Positions 36,271 to 44,958 of a stretch of 64,000 nt of DNA are shown one piece after another (position 1 is the first letter of the stretch; every line of letters starts with the position of its first letter). Source of the DNA: Faucicola sp902506225 (lineage in GTDB: Bacteria; Pseudomonadota; Gammaproteobacteria; Pseudomonadales; Moraxellaceae); the NCBI GenBank assembly GCA_902506225.1, contig LR733345.1:2480001-2544000 (forward strand), written 5' to 3'. The notes below the pieces were generated by a model. It was not told the DNA's origin, searched no databases, and saw only the letters and a list, made by a program, of their open reading frames with translations. The translations under genes and the position numbers were made by a program.

Positions 36271-38091
36271 ATGCCATTATCATATAAAGCCCCCTTGCGT
36301 GATATTCGCTTTTTAACCAATGAAGTATTTAATTACCCCGAACACTATAAAACCTTAAAATCTGGTGAAAATGCCGATCCTGAAACCGTGGATATGATGC
36401 TTGACAGTTTTGCGGATTATTGTAGCAATGTGTTGATGCCACTGTACCAATCAGGCGATGCTGAAGGCTGCCATTTTGATAAAGGTGTTGTCACCACGCC
36501 AAAAGGCTTTAAAGAAGCTTATGATATGTTCGTTGAAGCTGGGTATCAAGCCATACCGTTTCCTGAAGAATTTGGTGGCTTGAATATGCCAATGTCTGTC
36601 AACCTCATCAAAAGTGAAATGATGGGCACAGCAAACTGGGCATTTGCCATGTATCCAGGGCTATCGGTGGGCTGTATGAATACCATCATGCAATACGGCA
36701 CCGCCGAGCAAAAAGCCACTTATATGCCAGCCTTGGTAGAAGGTCGTTGGTCGGGCACCATGTGTTTGACTGAGCCACAATGTGGTACCGACTTGGGTCA
36801 AGTTAAAACCAAAGCCATCCCACAAGAAGATGGTACTTATAAGATTAGTGGTACCAAAATCTTTATTTCAGCCGGTGAACATGACTTAACGGAAAATATC
36901 GTGCATATCGTTTTAGCACGCCTACCCGATGCGCCTGAAGGTACTAAGGGTATTTCGTTATTTATCGTGCCAAAATTCTTGGTCACAGAAACCGGCGACA
37001 TTGGTGAGCGTAATCCAGTCAACTGTGGCTCAATTGAGCACAAAATGGGTATCAAAGCCTCAGCAACTGCGGTACTCAACTTTGATAATGCGACAGGCTA
37101 TTTAATCGGTGAGCCGAATAAAGGCTTAAAAGCCATGTTTACCTTTATGAACACTGCCCGCCTAGGTACAGGTATGCAAGGCTTAGCGCATATGGAATTG
37201 GCTTTCCAAAACTCATTGCCTTACGCCAAAGAACGCCGCTCAATGCGTACGCTATCAGGTACCAAAGAGCCAAACCAAGTGGCTGATGCGATTATCCATC
37301 ATGCCGATGTTGCGCGCATGCTACTCACCCAAAAAGCCTTCTCAGAAGGGGCGCGCTCAATGATTTATCACGCATCACGCTATGCTGACAAAATGTTTGA
37401 AGGAGCGATGCTCGGTGACGATGCTGAGTTCCACAAATGGGATGATAAATTGGGCTTTTATACCCCAATACTTAAAGGCTTCTTAACTGAACTAAGCATT
37501 GAATGTGCCAAACACGGTATGCAAATCTACGGCGGTCATGGCTATATCAAAGAATGGGGCATGGAACAAATCGCCCGTGATGCGCGTATCTCAACCTTGT
37601 ATGAAGGCACCACAGGCGTACAAGCGCTTGACCTATTAGGTCGTAAAGTGTTAATCCAATCCAAAGGCAAAGTGCTGCTTGATTACACCGCCAATATCAT
37701 GAAATGGTGTAGTGAATATGCACTAGACAAAGGCATGCGTAAATTCGTTTGGGAATTGACCAAATACTGTGCAGAGTGGAATACCCTCACCACACGTATC
37801 ATGTTGACGGCGCGTAAAGACCGTGAAATCGTCTCAGCGGCATCTGATGATTACTTAATGTACTCAGGCTATGTCATCATGGGCTATCACTGGGCACGCA
37901 TGGCGGCGGTAGCGTATGACAAGCTCAAAAATGGCGGCAGCGAAACCAAAGAATTCTATGAAGCCAAAATCAAAACCGCTGAGTTCTATTTTGAAAAACT
38001 ATTGCCACGCGCTTCAGGTCACTCAGAGAGCATGTTGGCACCAAGCGAGTTAATGGCGATGGATTTAGATAGCTTTAATTTCCTAGACTAA
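36271..38091 (+). CDS. Acyl-CoA dehydrogenase (long form with C-terminal domain)
   Basis: This FAD enzyme catalyses the first step of fatty acid beta-oxidation. The 606-aa protein has the acyl-CoA dehydrogenase N-terminal, middle (MCLTEPQCGTDLGQVKTKA) and C-terminal domains, with catalytic Glu likely E445 (STLYEGTTGVQALDLLGRK). An extra domain of about 120 residues ends the protein, as in long Moraxellaceae and Pseudomonas forms. AAAAGGATTTCAGCGT precedes the ATG. The chain-length preference cannot be read from sequence. A palindrome lies 130 bases upstream. Confidence 0.93.
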   Translation: MPLSYKAPLRDIRFLTNEVFNYPEHYKTLKSGENADPETVDMMLDSFADYCSNVLMPLYQSGDAEGCHFDKGVVTTPKGFKEAYDMFVEAGYQAIPFPEEFGGLNMPMSVNLIKSEMMGTANWAFAMYPGLSVGCMNTIMQYGTAEQKATYMPALVEGRWSGTMCLTEPQCGTDLGQVKTKAIPQEDGTYKISGTKIFISAGEHDLTENIVHIVLARLPDAPEGTKGISLFIVPKFLVTETGDIGERNPVNCGSIEHKMGIKASATAVLNFDNATGYLIGEPNKGLKAMFTFMNTARLGTGMQGLAHMELAFQNSLPYAKERRSMRTLSGTKEPNQVADAIIHHADVARMLLTQKAFSEGARSMIYHASRYADKMFEGAMLGDDAEFHKWDDKLGFYTPILKGFLTELSIECAKHGMQIYGGHGYIKEWGMEQIARDARISTLYEGTTGVQALDLLGRKVLIQSKGKVLLDYTANIMKWCSEYALDKGMRKFVWELTKYCAEWNTLTTRIMLTARKDREIVSAASDDYLMYSGYVIMGYHWARMAAVAYDKLKNGGSETKEFYEAKIKTAEFYFEKLLPRASGHSESMLAPSELMAMDLDSFNFLD

Positions 38092-38118
38092 TGGGTTAAA
38101 CTTGTTGCGCCATTTTGC

Positions 38119-38155
38119 AAAAAGGCTGCTCAACCTTAATGGGGGCAGCTTTTTT
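38119..38155 (+). terminator. Terminator between the acyl-CoA dehydrogenase and ispA
   Basis: AAAAA-g-GCTGC / GCAGC-TTTTTT forms a stem with one bulged G, followed by a T run, 28 bases after the upstream stop. ispA therefore probably has a separate promoter. Confidence 0.7.
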
Positions 38156-38192
38156 ATTGCTCAAAATTTTAACACATACAAAAGAATTGATT

Positions 38193-39098
38193 ATGGAATT
38201 TACTGCTTTTTCGCGCCAAGTCATTGACCAACTAGAATCGGATATCACAGCCTACCTCCAAGCCTGTAAGTTACCCTCGCCGCTGCATGAAGCAAGCCTA
38301 TACGCGATGACCAATGGCGGCAAACGGGTACGTCCTTTACTGATTGCAGCAACTTTTGCCACAGTAAAAACCGAAAGCAGTCTTACCCACCCATCCCATC
38401 AATTATCTAATGACGTGCGCCGTGCCATGATGGCGGTAGAGTGTCTACACGGCTATTCGCTGGTGCATGATGACTTGCCTTGTATGGATGATGATGCGCT
38501 GCGCCGAGGGCGCCCTACCACCCATATCGCCTATGGTGAAGCCGCTGCGATGCTTGCCGGTGACGTGCTACAGACCTTGGCATTTGAAGCCCTGACCCAT
38601 ACGTATTTTGGTGAAAACAGTGAGTTTGCTACCCCACTTTCTGCCGCCTTCGCGCCGCGAGCCCGGCGGATGGTCATGGGGCAAATGCTGGATTTAAATG
38701 GCGAACACCAACAGCTTAGCCAAACTGAGCTTGAAGCCATCCACCGTGACAAAACAGGCGCGCTCATTGAAGCGTCCGTCTTGATGGGTGCCATCTGTGC
38801 CAACGCGACTGACAGCGAACGCCAAGCACTCAATAGCTTTGCAGAGCAGATTGGTTTGGCTTTCCAAGTACAAGATGATATTTTGGATGTGACTGCCGAC
38901 ACCAAGCAGCTTGGCAAACCTGCAGGTAGTGATGAAAAATTGGATAAATCCACTTATGTCAAACTACTGGGCGTGGCAGCTGCCAAAACCTACGCGCAAA
39001 GCTTATTTGATACTGCTAAAAATGCGGTGATTGCTGAATTTGGCGATGATAACTATTTGCTCGATTTGGCGGACTGGTTGTGGGCGAGAGACAAATAG
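38193..39098 (+). CDS. ispA: Farnesyl diphosphate synthase
   Basis: IspA condenses IPP and DMAPP/GPP to farnesyl diphosphate for quinone and undecaprenol synthesis. The 301-aa protein has the first Asp-rich motif DDLPCMDD (D93/D94), the second DDILD near residue 229, GGKRVRPLL near 39 and GRPTTH after the first motif. The ATG at 38193 gives the normal family length; an upstream in-frame start at 38115 would lie inside the terminator. Its stop abuts the convergent RDD gene. dxs, often next to ispA, is absent. Confidence 0.93.
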   Translation: MEFTAFSRQVIDQLESDITAYLQACKLPSPLHEASLYAMTNGGKRVRPLLIAATFATVKTESSLTHPSHQLSNDVRRAMMAVECLHGYSLVHDDLPCMDDDALRRGRPTTHIAYGEAAAMLAGDVLQTLAFEALTHTYFGENSEFATPLSAAFAPRARRMVMGQMLDLNGEHQQLSQTELEAIHRDKTGALIEASVLMGAICANATDSERQALNSFAEQIGLAFQVQDDILDVTADTKQLGKPAGSDEKLDKSTYVKLLGVAAAKTYAQSLFDTAKNAVIAEFGDDNYLLDLADWLWARDK

Positions 39099-39746
39099 TC
39101 ATTTTTTCCTAAACCCAGCAAACAAGCCTTCATGGTTAATTTTTGGCATTTTCATGGTCACAGTGTTTGACAGCAAATCATGTAGCGCCAAGCCTTGCTT
39201 ATTGACCCATGCGAACCAATAATTAAACAATAGCCCAATAAACATACTAAAATACAGCGCACCCACCGACTGGTGGATAAGATAGCCTATCATCCCGCAG
39301 ACCACCGGCAATAAACACGCGGCTAATATCCGCATCATCGATTGCCGCCAACTTAGCAATGAGCCATCACGGTTCATGGTTTTAAGCCGCCAAGTCTGCA
39401 TCCCAAGCGTCTGCCCTGCCTTACGCCAAAATACCCCATAAAACCCGACCAAGATAATCACGAACGCAGGGATTTGCACAACATTACGATACCATAGCGG
39501 TAATGTCGCCGCTTGCTTCATATCTGTCCCTGCCAAACCTAGCAGTTTAGTCCCCAATACAATCAGCAGCATCTGCACAAAAAATAGCATCGCCAAAATC
39601 AACATGCCATCATACAACATAGCAATCAGCCGAGTAGCCGCTTTTGCCATCACCGGTTGTTGTTCTGGCAATGGCTCTGATTGCATAGATTGCGGCTGGT
39701 TGTTGGTCTCAGCTGTTTTTAACATTGGGGTTTTGGTCTTAGGCAT
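39099..39746 (-). CDS. RDD family membrane protein
   Basis: RDD-family proteins are small membrane proteins of largely unknown role, some linked to ion exchange. The protein has an N-terminal polar segment of about 30 residues rich in Gln/Pro. RLIAMLYDGMLI carries the Arg-Asp pair of the family. Three to four hydrophobic helices follow, together with QTLGMQTWRLKTMNRDGSL, a typical RDD loop. The start MPKTK at 39746 is an estimate; a start at the later MAKAA is also possible. It is convergent with ispA, with no gap between stops. Confidence 0.8.
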   Translation of the reverse strand: MPKTKTPMLKTAETNNQPQSMQSEPLPEQQPVMAKAATRLIAMLYDGMLILAMLFFVQMLLIVLGTKLLGLAGTDMKQAATLPLWYRNVVQIPAFVIILVGFYGVFWRKAGQTLGMQTWRLKTMNRDGSLLSWRQSMMRILAACLLPVVCGMIGYLIHQSVGALYFSMFIGLLFNYWFAWVNKQGLALHDLLSNTVTMKMPKINHEGLFAGFRKK

Positions 39747-39844
39747 AGGTATGGCGGGCAAATGATGGTAGTGGTAGCGAAATTGTAGCCTAAATACAAC
39801 CAAAAGGCTATGACTCAAACGCCAACTAGCAGCGCATGGCTTAG

Positions 39845-39889
39845 ATAAACATAACTAGGATAAACATAACTGGGATAAACACAATTGGG
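39845..39889. repeat. 15-bp tandem repeat, three copies
   Basis: ATAAACATAACTAGG, ATAAACATAACTGGG and ATAAACACAATTGGG follow each other directly, with a more divergent fourth unit after. The array lies in the gap between the RDD gene start and tRNA-Arg. It has no ORF of its own that looks real. Confidence 0.75.
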
Positions 39890-40036
39890 ATGAAAATGGC
39901 TTAGGCAATAGTGAGGCAGTGATGAAAAAAACGGAACGGCAAAATAACCCGCTGAGTAATTTGGGGCAGAAAAATAAAACATAAAAGAAATCGCCTAAAC
40001 TCAAAGAGTGGCGATTAATTTTAACAAAGTAATTAG

Positions 40037-40113
40037 TGGTGCGCTTGGAGGGAGTCGAACCCCCGACCCTCAAGTTCGTAGCCTGATGCTCTATCCAACT
40101 GAGCTACAAGCGC
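40037..40113 (-). tRNA. tRNA-Arg (anticodon ACG)
   Basis: The 77-base gene reads GCGCTTGTAGCTCAG at its 5' end, with anticodon loop CTACGAA (ACG), a T-loop GGTTCGACTCC and a 3' CCA encoded in the DNA. The acceptor stem GCGCTTG/CAAGCGC pairs perfectly. It follows tRNA-Ser on the same strand by 103 bases and may share a transcript. Confidence 0.97.
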
Positions 40114-40216
40114 TTAACTAATGTCTTCGTTTGAAGTGGGCGCTATTATAAGTTAGAATATTTATTTTGTCAAACTTTATTTTAAATAATTTTAAAACTA
40201 ATTTTGCTTCAATAAA

Positions 40217-40306
40217 TGGCGGTGACGGAGGGATTCGAACCCTCGATACAGTTTCCCGTATGCAGCCTTAGCAGGGCTGTGGTTTCAGCCACTCACCCAC
40301 GTCACC
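40217..40306 (-). tRNA. tRNA-Ser (anticodon GCT)
   Basis: The 90-base gene has a long variable arm (GCATACGGGAAACTGTATC region), typical of serine tRNA. The anticodon is GCT in CCTGCTAAGG. The acceptor GGTGACG/CGTCACC is perfect, with discriminator G and encoded CCA. The stretch between it and thiD (40307-40591, 285 bases) shows no gene. Confidence 0.96.
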
Positions 40307-40591
40307 GAATTGCTCTTACTTATCTATAACACCGTACAATAATTTTAGTCAATGTCGCCATTAACCTCAAGCATTGTGGGTGGGCATTATAACAAACCAA
40401 TCCAAATTTGCAAGACTTTTTAAAAAAATTATGTGAGAATAATTGCAGCACCTTGGCAGTGGCACTGTGCCTAGCTATAACGCCTACCTATACAACCCAA
40501 TCGTTATGTGATAATCTGTTTGAAAATAATGATTAAAAAAACCATTTAACCAATCCTTTATGAGGATTGATAGCCAGCCTGTGAAAATCTT

Positions 40592-41458
40592 ATGTCAACC
40601 CCTGCTACCCTTGCCCCTATTTTATTACCTAGCATGACACTACGCCCCACTGTATTGTGTTTTTCGGGGTTAGATCCATCAGGTGGCGCAGGCTTGCAAG
40701 CGGATATTGAGTCGATTGGGCAAGCAGGGAGTCATGCAGCGATTGCTTGTACCGCAGTGACCGTTCAAAGTTCACAGCAAGTTTTTGGGTTTGAGGCATG
40801 CGCAAGTGGGCTGGTAAGGGCGCAAGCACTGGCGGTGCTTGATGATTTGCCTGTCAAAGCTATTAAGTCAGGGATGCTTGGCACCACTGAAAATATTGCA
40901 ATGCTCGCGCAGCTTTTCACCGATGGCAGTATTGCAACAGGTACGCCGTATGTGCTTGACCCAGTACTGGTAGCCAACAGTGGCGGTGCTTTAGGCGACA
41001 AAGACACTTTGGTGGCTGCCTTCGCCCAGTTGACCCCTTTTGCGACCCTAATGACCCCCAACAGCATTGAACTGCGTGATTTGACAGGCATCGACAATCT
41101 ACATGCCGCCGCCAAAGATTTGTGTCAACAAGGTGCCAAAGCAGTGCTAGTCAAGACGTCTCACGATAGCCAAGCCGCTGGTATCGAGCAGTATTTATAC
41201 ATTAATGACAACCAAACCTGCCGACTGGCATACCAAGCGATTTTGCCAAGACTGGCGGGTGAATATCATGGCTCAGGCTGTAGTCTGGCAAGTTATATCG
41301 CAGGTCGTTTGGCACTGGGTGATAAGCTTGTGACAGCGGTACAATGCGCAGATATTTGGACACAACACGTGCTCAAAGTCGCTGACATTGTCCACCCTCA
41401 TGGTCAAAGAATTCCCAAGCGCTTTCATTACAACTCAATACTAAGTCAGGCAAGCTAG
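40592..41458 (+). CDS. thiD: Hydroxymethylpyrimidine/phosphomethylpyrimidine kinase
   Basis: ThiD phosphorylates HMP and HMP-P in thiamine synthesis. The 288-aa ribokinase-fold protein has FSGLDPSGGAGLQADI near residue 24, AIKSGMLG near residue 90, DPVLVANSGGAL near residue 127 and YHGSGCSLASYIAG with the catalytic Cys/anion-hole region near residue 228. Its stop is one base before the cls start, so the two are probably co-transcribed. thiE and thiC are not in view. Confidence 0.93.
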   Translation: MSTPATLAPILLPSMTLRPTVLCFSGLDPSGGAGLQADIESIGQAGSHAAIACTAVTVQSSQQVFGFEACASGLVRAQALAVLDDLPVKAIKSGMLGTTENIAMLAQLFTDGSIATGTPYVLDPVLVANSGGALGDKDTLVAAFAQLTPFATLMTPNSIELRDLTGIDNLHAAAKDLCQQGAKAVLVKTSHDSQAAGIEQYLYINDNQTCRLAYQAILPRLAGEYHGSGCSLASYIAGRLALGDKLVTAVQCADIWTQHVLKVADIVHPHGQRIPKRFHYNSILSQAS

Positions 41459-41459
41459 T

Positions 41460-43097
41460 ATGGGATTATTATTGGAGTGGTCGATTGTCAAGACGTTGCT
41501 ATGGCAGCTAGGTGTTATTGCCCATTTTCTCATTACGCTTTGGCTAGTTGTGCGGGTTATTCAACAGCAGCGCCGCCAAAGCGTAGCAATTGCTTGGATT
41601 GCGGTATTATTTGCCCTACCTGTTGTTGGCATCATCGGTTATATGTTATTTGGTGAAATCAATATTGGGCACCAGTACCGTAAGCGCAGTTTGATGGCGC
41701 AAAAATTACTGCGTGACTTTGCCAATGCCCAGCAGATTGATTTTAATGAAATTTCCAAAAATTTAGACACCGAAGCACGGCAACTGAGTAATATCGCCCT
41801 ACTAAAAACTGGGCTTGGCGTGTATGACCATCATACGCTGACGCTGATGACAGACGCTGACCATATTTTTGCCAGTTTATTAGCCGATATCCGTGCGGCA
41901 AACACGATGATTTTGCTGGAGTTTTATATTGTGTCGCCACAAGGCCGGGTGATTGAGTTATTAGAAGCCTTGATGGAGGCTACCCAGCGCGGCGTATCCG
42001 TGCATTTGCTCGCTGATAGCGTTGGCAGTCATGCGTTTTTTCGCAGTTCGTGGGTAAAAAAACTCAAAGACGCTGATATCTTTGTGCATGAGTCGCTGCC
42101 CGTAGGCTTGTTAAAAACCATTGTCAAACGCATTGATATCCGCAACCATCGTAAGCTGGCTATTTTTGACAATTGCTATGGCTATACGGGAAGTTTTAAT
42201 CTAATCGACCCCGATTTTTTCAAACAAAACGAGCATGTGGGCAAATGGATTGATGTCATGATACGGGTGGAAAGTCATGATACCGTCAATTCGGTGAAAG
42301 CCATGTCACTTGTCACGACCACGGATATCAGCGCAGAAACCAACGCCAATTTTTCAAACCTTGAAAAAATCGTTAATCGCTTTACCAAGTCGCTGTATAT
42401 TGACACCTCAAAGCTGCATCATCGCAAATTACAACACGAGGCTAACGCTCGCGGGGCAGGTCAAAACGCTAACACGCGTGTCCCTAATCCGCCCCTGCTT
42501 AAAATTTTGCCGCTGCAAAGCAGCCTACAAGCTTACCCATCGGTGAGTCAAGTCAGCTTGCAGCTGATTCCATCGGCGCCAGAATTAACGGAGCATGTCA
42601 TCTACGAAACCTTGGTGTGTGCGATTTTTGCCGCCAAAAAACAAGTGGTTATTACCACGCCTTATTTTGTGCCAGATGATGCGCTGCTGCTTGCTATGAC
42701 TACCGCTGCCAAGCGTGGGGTCAAGGTGATTTTAAATGTACCCAAAAAAGTAGATTCACTGTTGGTACAGTTTGCTTCACAGGCTTATTTTGACCCGCTG
42801 TTATCAGCAGGGGTGCAGATTTATTTGTTTAATCCAGGCTTGCTACATGCCAAGATTTTGTGCGTGGATGACGATTATTGCTTGTTTGGTACCGTGAATA
42901 TGGATATGCGCAGTTTTTATCTGAATATGGAGGTGAGTATGGCAATTTATAATCGTACCATGACCCAACAAATGCTCACTTGCCAGCATGAATACCTGCA
43001 ACAAAGTGAGCCATTACAGCGCGATGGGTGGCAGCAGCGTAGCTTTGGGGCAAAATTCTTGGACAACGCTATTCGCCTGTTTAGCCCACTGCTTTAA
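41460..43097 (+). CDS. cls: Cardiolipin synthase (phospholipase D type)
   Basis: This enzyme makes cardiolipin from phosphatidylglycerol at the inner membrane. The 545-aa protein has two N-terminal membrane helices. Its two HKD motifs are H230-x-K-x4-D (NHRKLAIFD) and H463-x-K-x4-D (LHAKILCVDD), each followed by the usual GS/GT-N-D/M text. A 40-residue linker near 320-360 (HHRKLQHEANARGAGQ..) between the two PLD units looks disordered and longer than in E. coli ClsA. It begins one base after the thiD stop. Confidence 0.92.
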   Translation: MGLLLEWSIVKTLLWQLGVIAHFLITLWLVVRVIQQQRRQSVAIAWIAVLFALPVVGIIGYMLFGEINIGHQYRKRSLMAQKLLRDFANAQQIDFNEISKNLDTEARQLSNIALLKTGLGVYDHHTLTLMTDADHIFASLLADIRAANTMILLEFYIVSPQGRVIELLEALMEATQRGVSVHLLADSVGSHAFFRSSWVKKLKDADIFVHESLPVGLLKTIVKRIDIRNHRKLAIFDNCYGYTGSFNLIDPDFFKQNEHVGKWIDVMIRVESHDTVNSVKAMSLVTTTDISAETNANFSNLEKIVNRFTKSLYIDTSKLHHRKLQHEANARGAGQNANTRVPNPPLLKILPLQSSLQAYPSVSQVSLQLIPSAPELTEHVIYETLVCAIFAAKKQVVITTPYFVPDDALLLAMTTAAKRGVKVILNVPKKVDSLLVQFASQAYFDPLLSAGVQIYLFNPGLLHAKILCVDDDYCLFGTVNMDMRSFYLNMEVSMAIYNRTMTQQMLTCQHEYLQQSEPLQRDGWQQRSFGAKFLDNAIRLFSPLL

Positions 43098-43123
43098 AGC
43101 TTACTCATTTAATCGTCGTTTGC

Positions 43124-43157
43124 CAAAGACTATAGGGTTACAAAGACTAGAGGGTTA
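43124..43157. repeat. 17-bp tandem repeat that duplicates the yggT stop codon
   Basis: Two units, CAAAGACTATAGGGTTA and CAAAGACTAGAGGGTTA, differ by one base. The right-hand unit contains the yggT stop (TAG at 43147-43149 on the minus strand), and the left-hand unit carries an equivalent TAG just past it. Confidence 0.85.
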
Positions 43158-43779
43158 ATAAATAAAAGCCTACGGTTTGTACCAAGGTTTCTAGCAAAAT
43201 AATCAAGAAAAAACCCAGCATAGGTGCCAAATCAAGCATACCTGTGGCAGGTAATACTTTGCGAAACGGCTGAATAATTGGCTCACTAAGCAGGGTGAGC
43301 AGGCCAAAAATCGCTGGCATTTTTTGGGTAAAAAGCATCACCCAGCCCCCGATAAACGAGCCAATAATGATGTACTGACACATTCTTAAAAAATCAATCA
43401 GCAAGGTCACCGCCGCCACAAAAAACATCATGACAGGTGAAAAATGCCGCGATAGATAATCGATCATGGCTAAGTTCACCTCTGGCATATAAAACAGCCC
43501 AATATTTTGACTATCAATGCGCATCATGCCAAGCACGCCCCAAATAAAAATCATCCGCAGCAAAAACAGCAACACCAAACTTGCGGTATTGATTCTGCCA
43601 TCGCCAAGGGTTGGGAAAATACGTCCAAACACATCGACAATGCGTGTCATACGATAAATGGGTTTGGCAAACGCATCCTTTGCAGTAATGCCAGCAAACT
43701 GCAGCATAAATCGAAAGAAAACCAGTATCATCGCCGCTGCGACAACGATATCAAACAACCCTGCCAAAAGATTAGTCAT
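43147..43779 (-). CDS. YggT family membrane protein
   Basis: YggT proteins are membrane proteins of uncertain role, often next to proC as here, and thought to affect ion or osmotic balance. The 210-aa protein has two YggT-type repeats of hydrophobic helices, with FRFMLQFAGI near residue 23 and EPIIQPFRKVLPATGMLDLAPMLGFF near residue 165. It lies 105 bases downstream of proC, in the usual proC-yggT order. An internal MTR.. segment holds short polar loops. Confidence 0.88.
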   Translation of the reverse strand: MTNLLAGLFDIVVAAAMILVFFRFMLQFAGITAKDAFAKPIYRMTRIVDVFGRIFPTLGDGRINTASLVLLFLLRMIFIWGVLGMMRIDSQNIGLFYMPEVNLAMIDYLSRHFSPVMMFFVAAVTLLIDFLRMCQYIIIGSFIGGWVMLFTQKMPAIFGLLTLLSEPIIQPFRKVLPATGMLDLAPMLGFFLIILLETLVQTVGFYLLTL

Positions 43780-43884
43780 GCCCTATGTTTATCCTTATTT
43801 GCTGCTTACACACTTGTTAACGATAAGCCGTTAAGATAGTCAATTAAAATTTGCTGTTGAAGCCAATGTTATAGCCAAATCGAG

Positions 43885-44724
43885 TTATTTGCCAAACGCT
43901 TGGCTTAGCTCACGCGAGCGCTGTTCACATGCTAGCATGGCATCGGCAATAATTTGATGCATTTTTTTGTCATCCATCACTTCAATTGCCGCTTGGGTAG
44001 TCCCATTAGGCGAGGTCACTTTGCGACGCAGCTCAGCTGGCGTATCATGACTGGTCAATGCCATTTGCGCTGAGCCCAATGCCGTCTGCATCGCCAAAGC
44101 CGTTGCTTGGGTTTGGGTCAGCCCCAATTTTTCACCCGTGGCAATCATGTTCTCTAACATATAAAAGAAATACGCAGGCGCTGACCCTGAGATAGCGGTC
44201 ACAGCGTGCAGTAGCTCTTCGTCATCTACCCATAACACCAGTCCTGCCGCGGACATCACTTGCTGCGCGAGTTGTTGCTCCGCCTCGCTAACCCCGGCTG
44301 TCGCATACAAGCCTGTAGCACCCATTTGAATCATCGCAGGGGTATTTGGCATCGCCCGCACTAGCTTGACTTGCGTCCCCAACCATTCGGCTAAACTATC
44401 GGTACCAATCCCTGCGGCAATTGAAATAACCACTTGCTCGCCCCAGCTGTCTTTGACAGGCAGTAACACATCTTTAATGACCTGCGGTTTGACGGCTAGC
44501 ACAACCACATCGGCTTTTTCGATGGCGTGCTTGGTATCGTCGATGTTGCTCGCATCGTAGGTATTTAAACTTTGGGCTTGAAAATCCGCTAACTTCTCGG
44601 CATCGGTTTCTACCACATGCAGTAGGCTAGTTGGTTGACCCTTTGCTAATAGCCCTGCAATGAGTGCCGATGCCATATTACCGCCACCAATAAAAGCGAT
44701 ATTAAGAGAAGTTGTGGTTGCCAT
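43885..44724 (-). CDS. proC: Pyrroline-5-carboxylate reductase
   Basis: ProC makes proline from pyrroline-5-carboxylate using NAD(P)H. The 279-aa protein has the Rossmann loop IAFIGGGNMASALIAGL (residues 9-25), VRAMPNTPAMIQMGATGLY near residue 118 and AISGSAPAYFFYMLENM near residue 175, a ProC hallmark. The C-terminal helical dimerisation part contains VTSPNGTTQAAIEVM. AAGGA precedes the ATG. It is followed by yggT. Confidence 0.95.
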   Translation of the reverse strand: MATTTSLNIAFIGGGNMASALIAGLLAKGQPTSLLHVVETDAEKLADFQAQSLNTYDASNIDDTKHAIEKADVVVLAVKPQVIKDVLLPVKDSWGEQVVISIAAGIGTDSLAEWLGTQVKLVRAMPNTPAMIQMGATGLYATAGVSEAEQQLAQQVMSAAGLVLWVDDEELLHAVTAISGSAPAYFFYMLENMIATGEKLGLTQTQATALAMQTALGSAQMALTSHDTPAELRRKVTSPNGTTQAAIEVMDDKKMHQIIADAMLACEQRSRELSQAFGK

Positions 44725-44958
44725 AGATGTCCTTTGTAGTCATTTTTTTGGGGTGACGAAAGCAGTTAAAAGAAAGTAGTTAAAGGGTTCGCCCTCGCTA
44801 TTATTCGCAAATAAGTCTACCATACCTACTGCAAATTTTGATGACAAATTTACACAGTGTAAATTGGTGTGCATGGCGCAAATTCAAGGGATTCATGGCG
44901 GTTTCATAACCTTAATCCATGATAATCTCAGTCTATGACAATCTTAAATCAATGAGAT

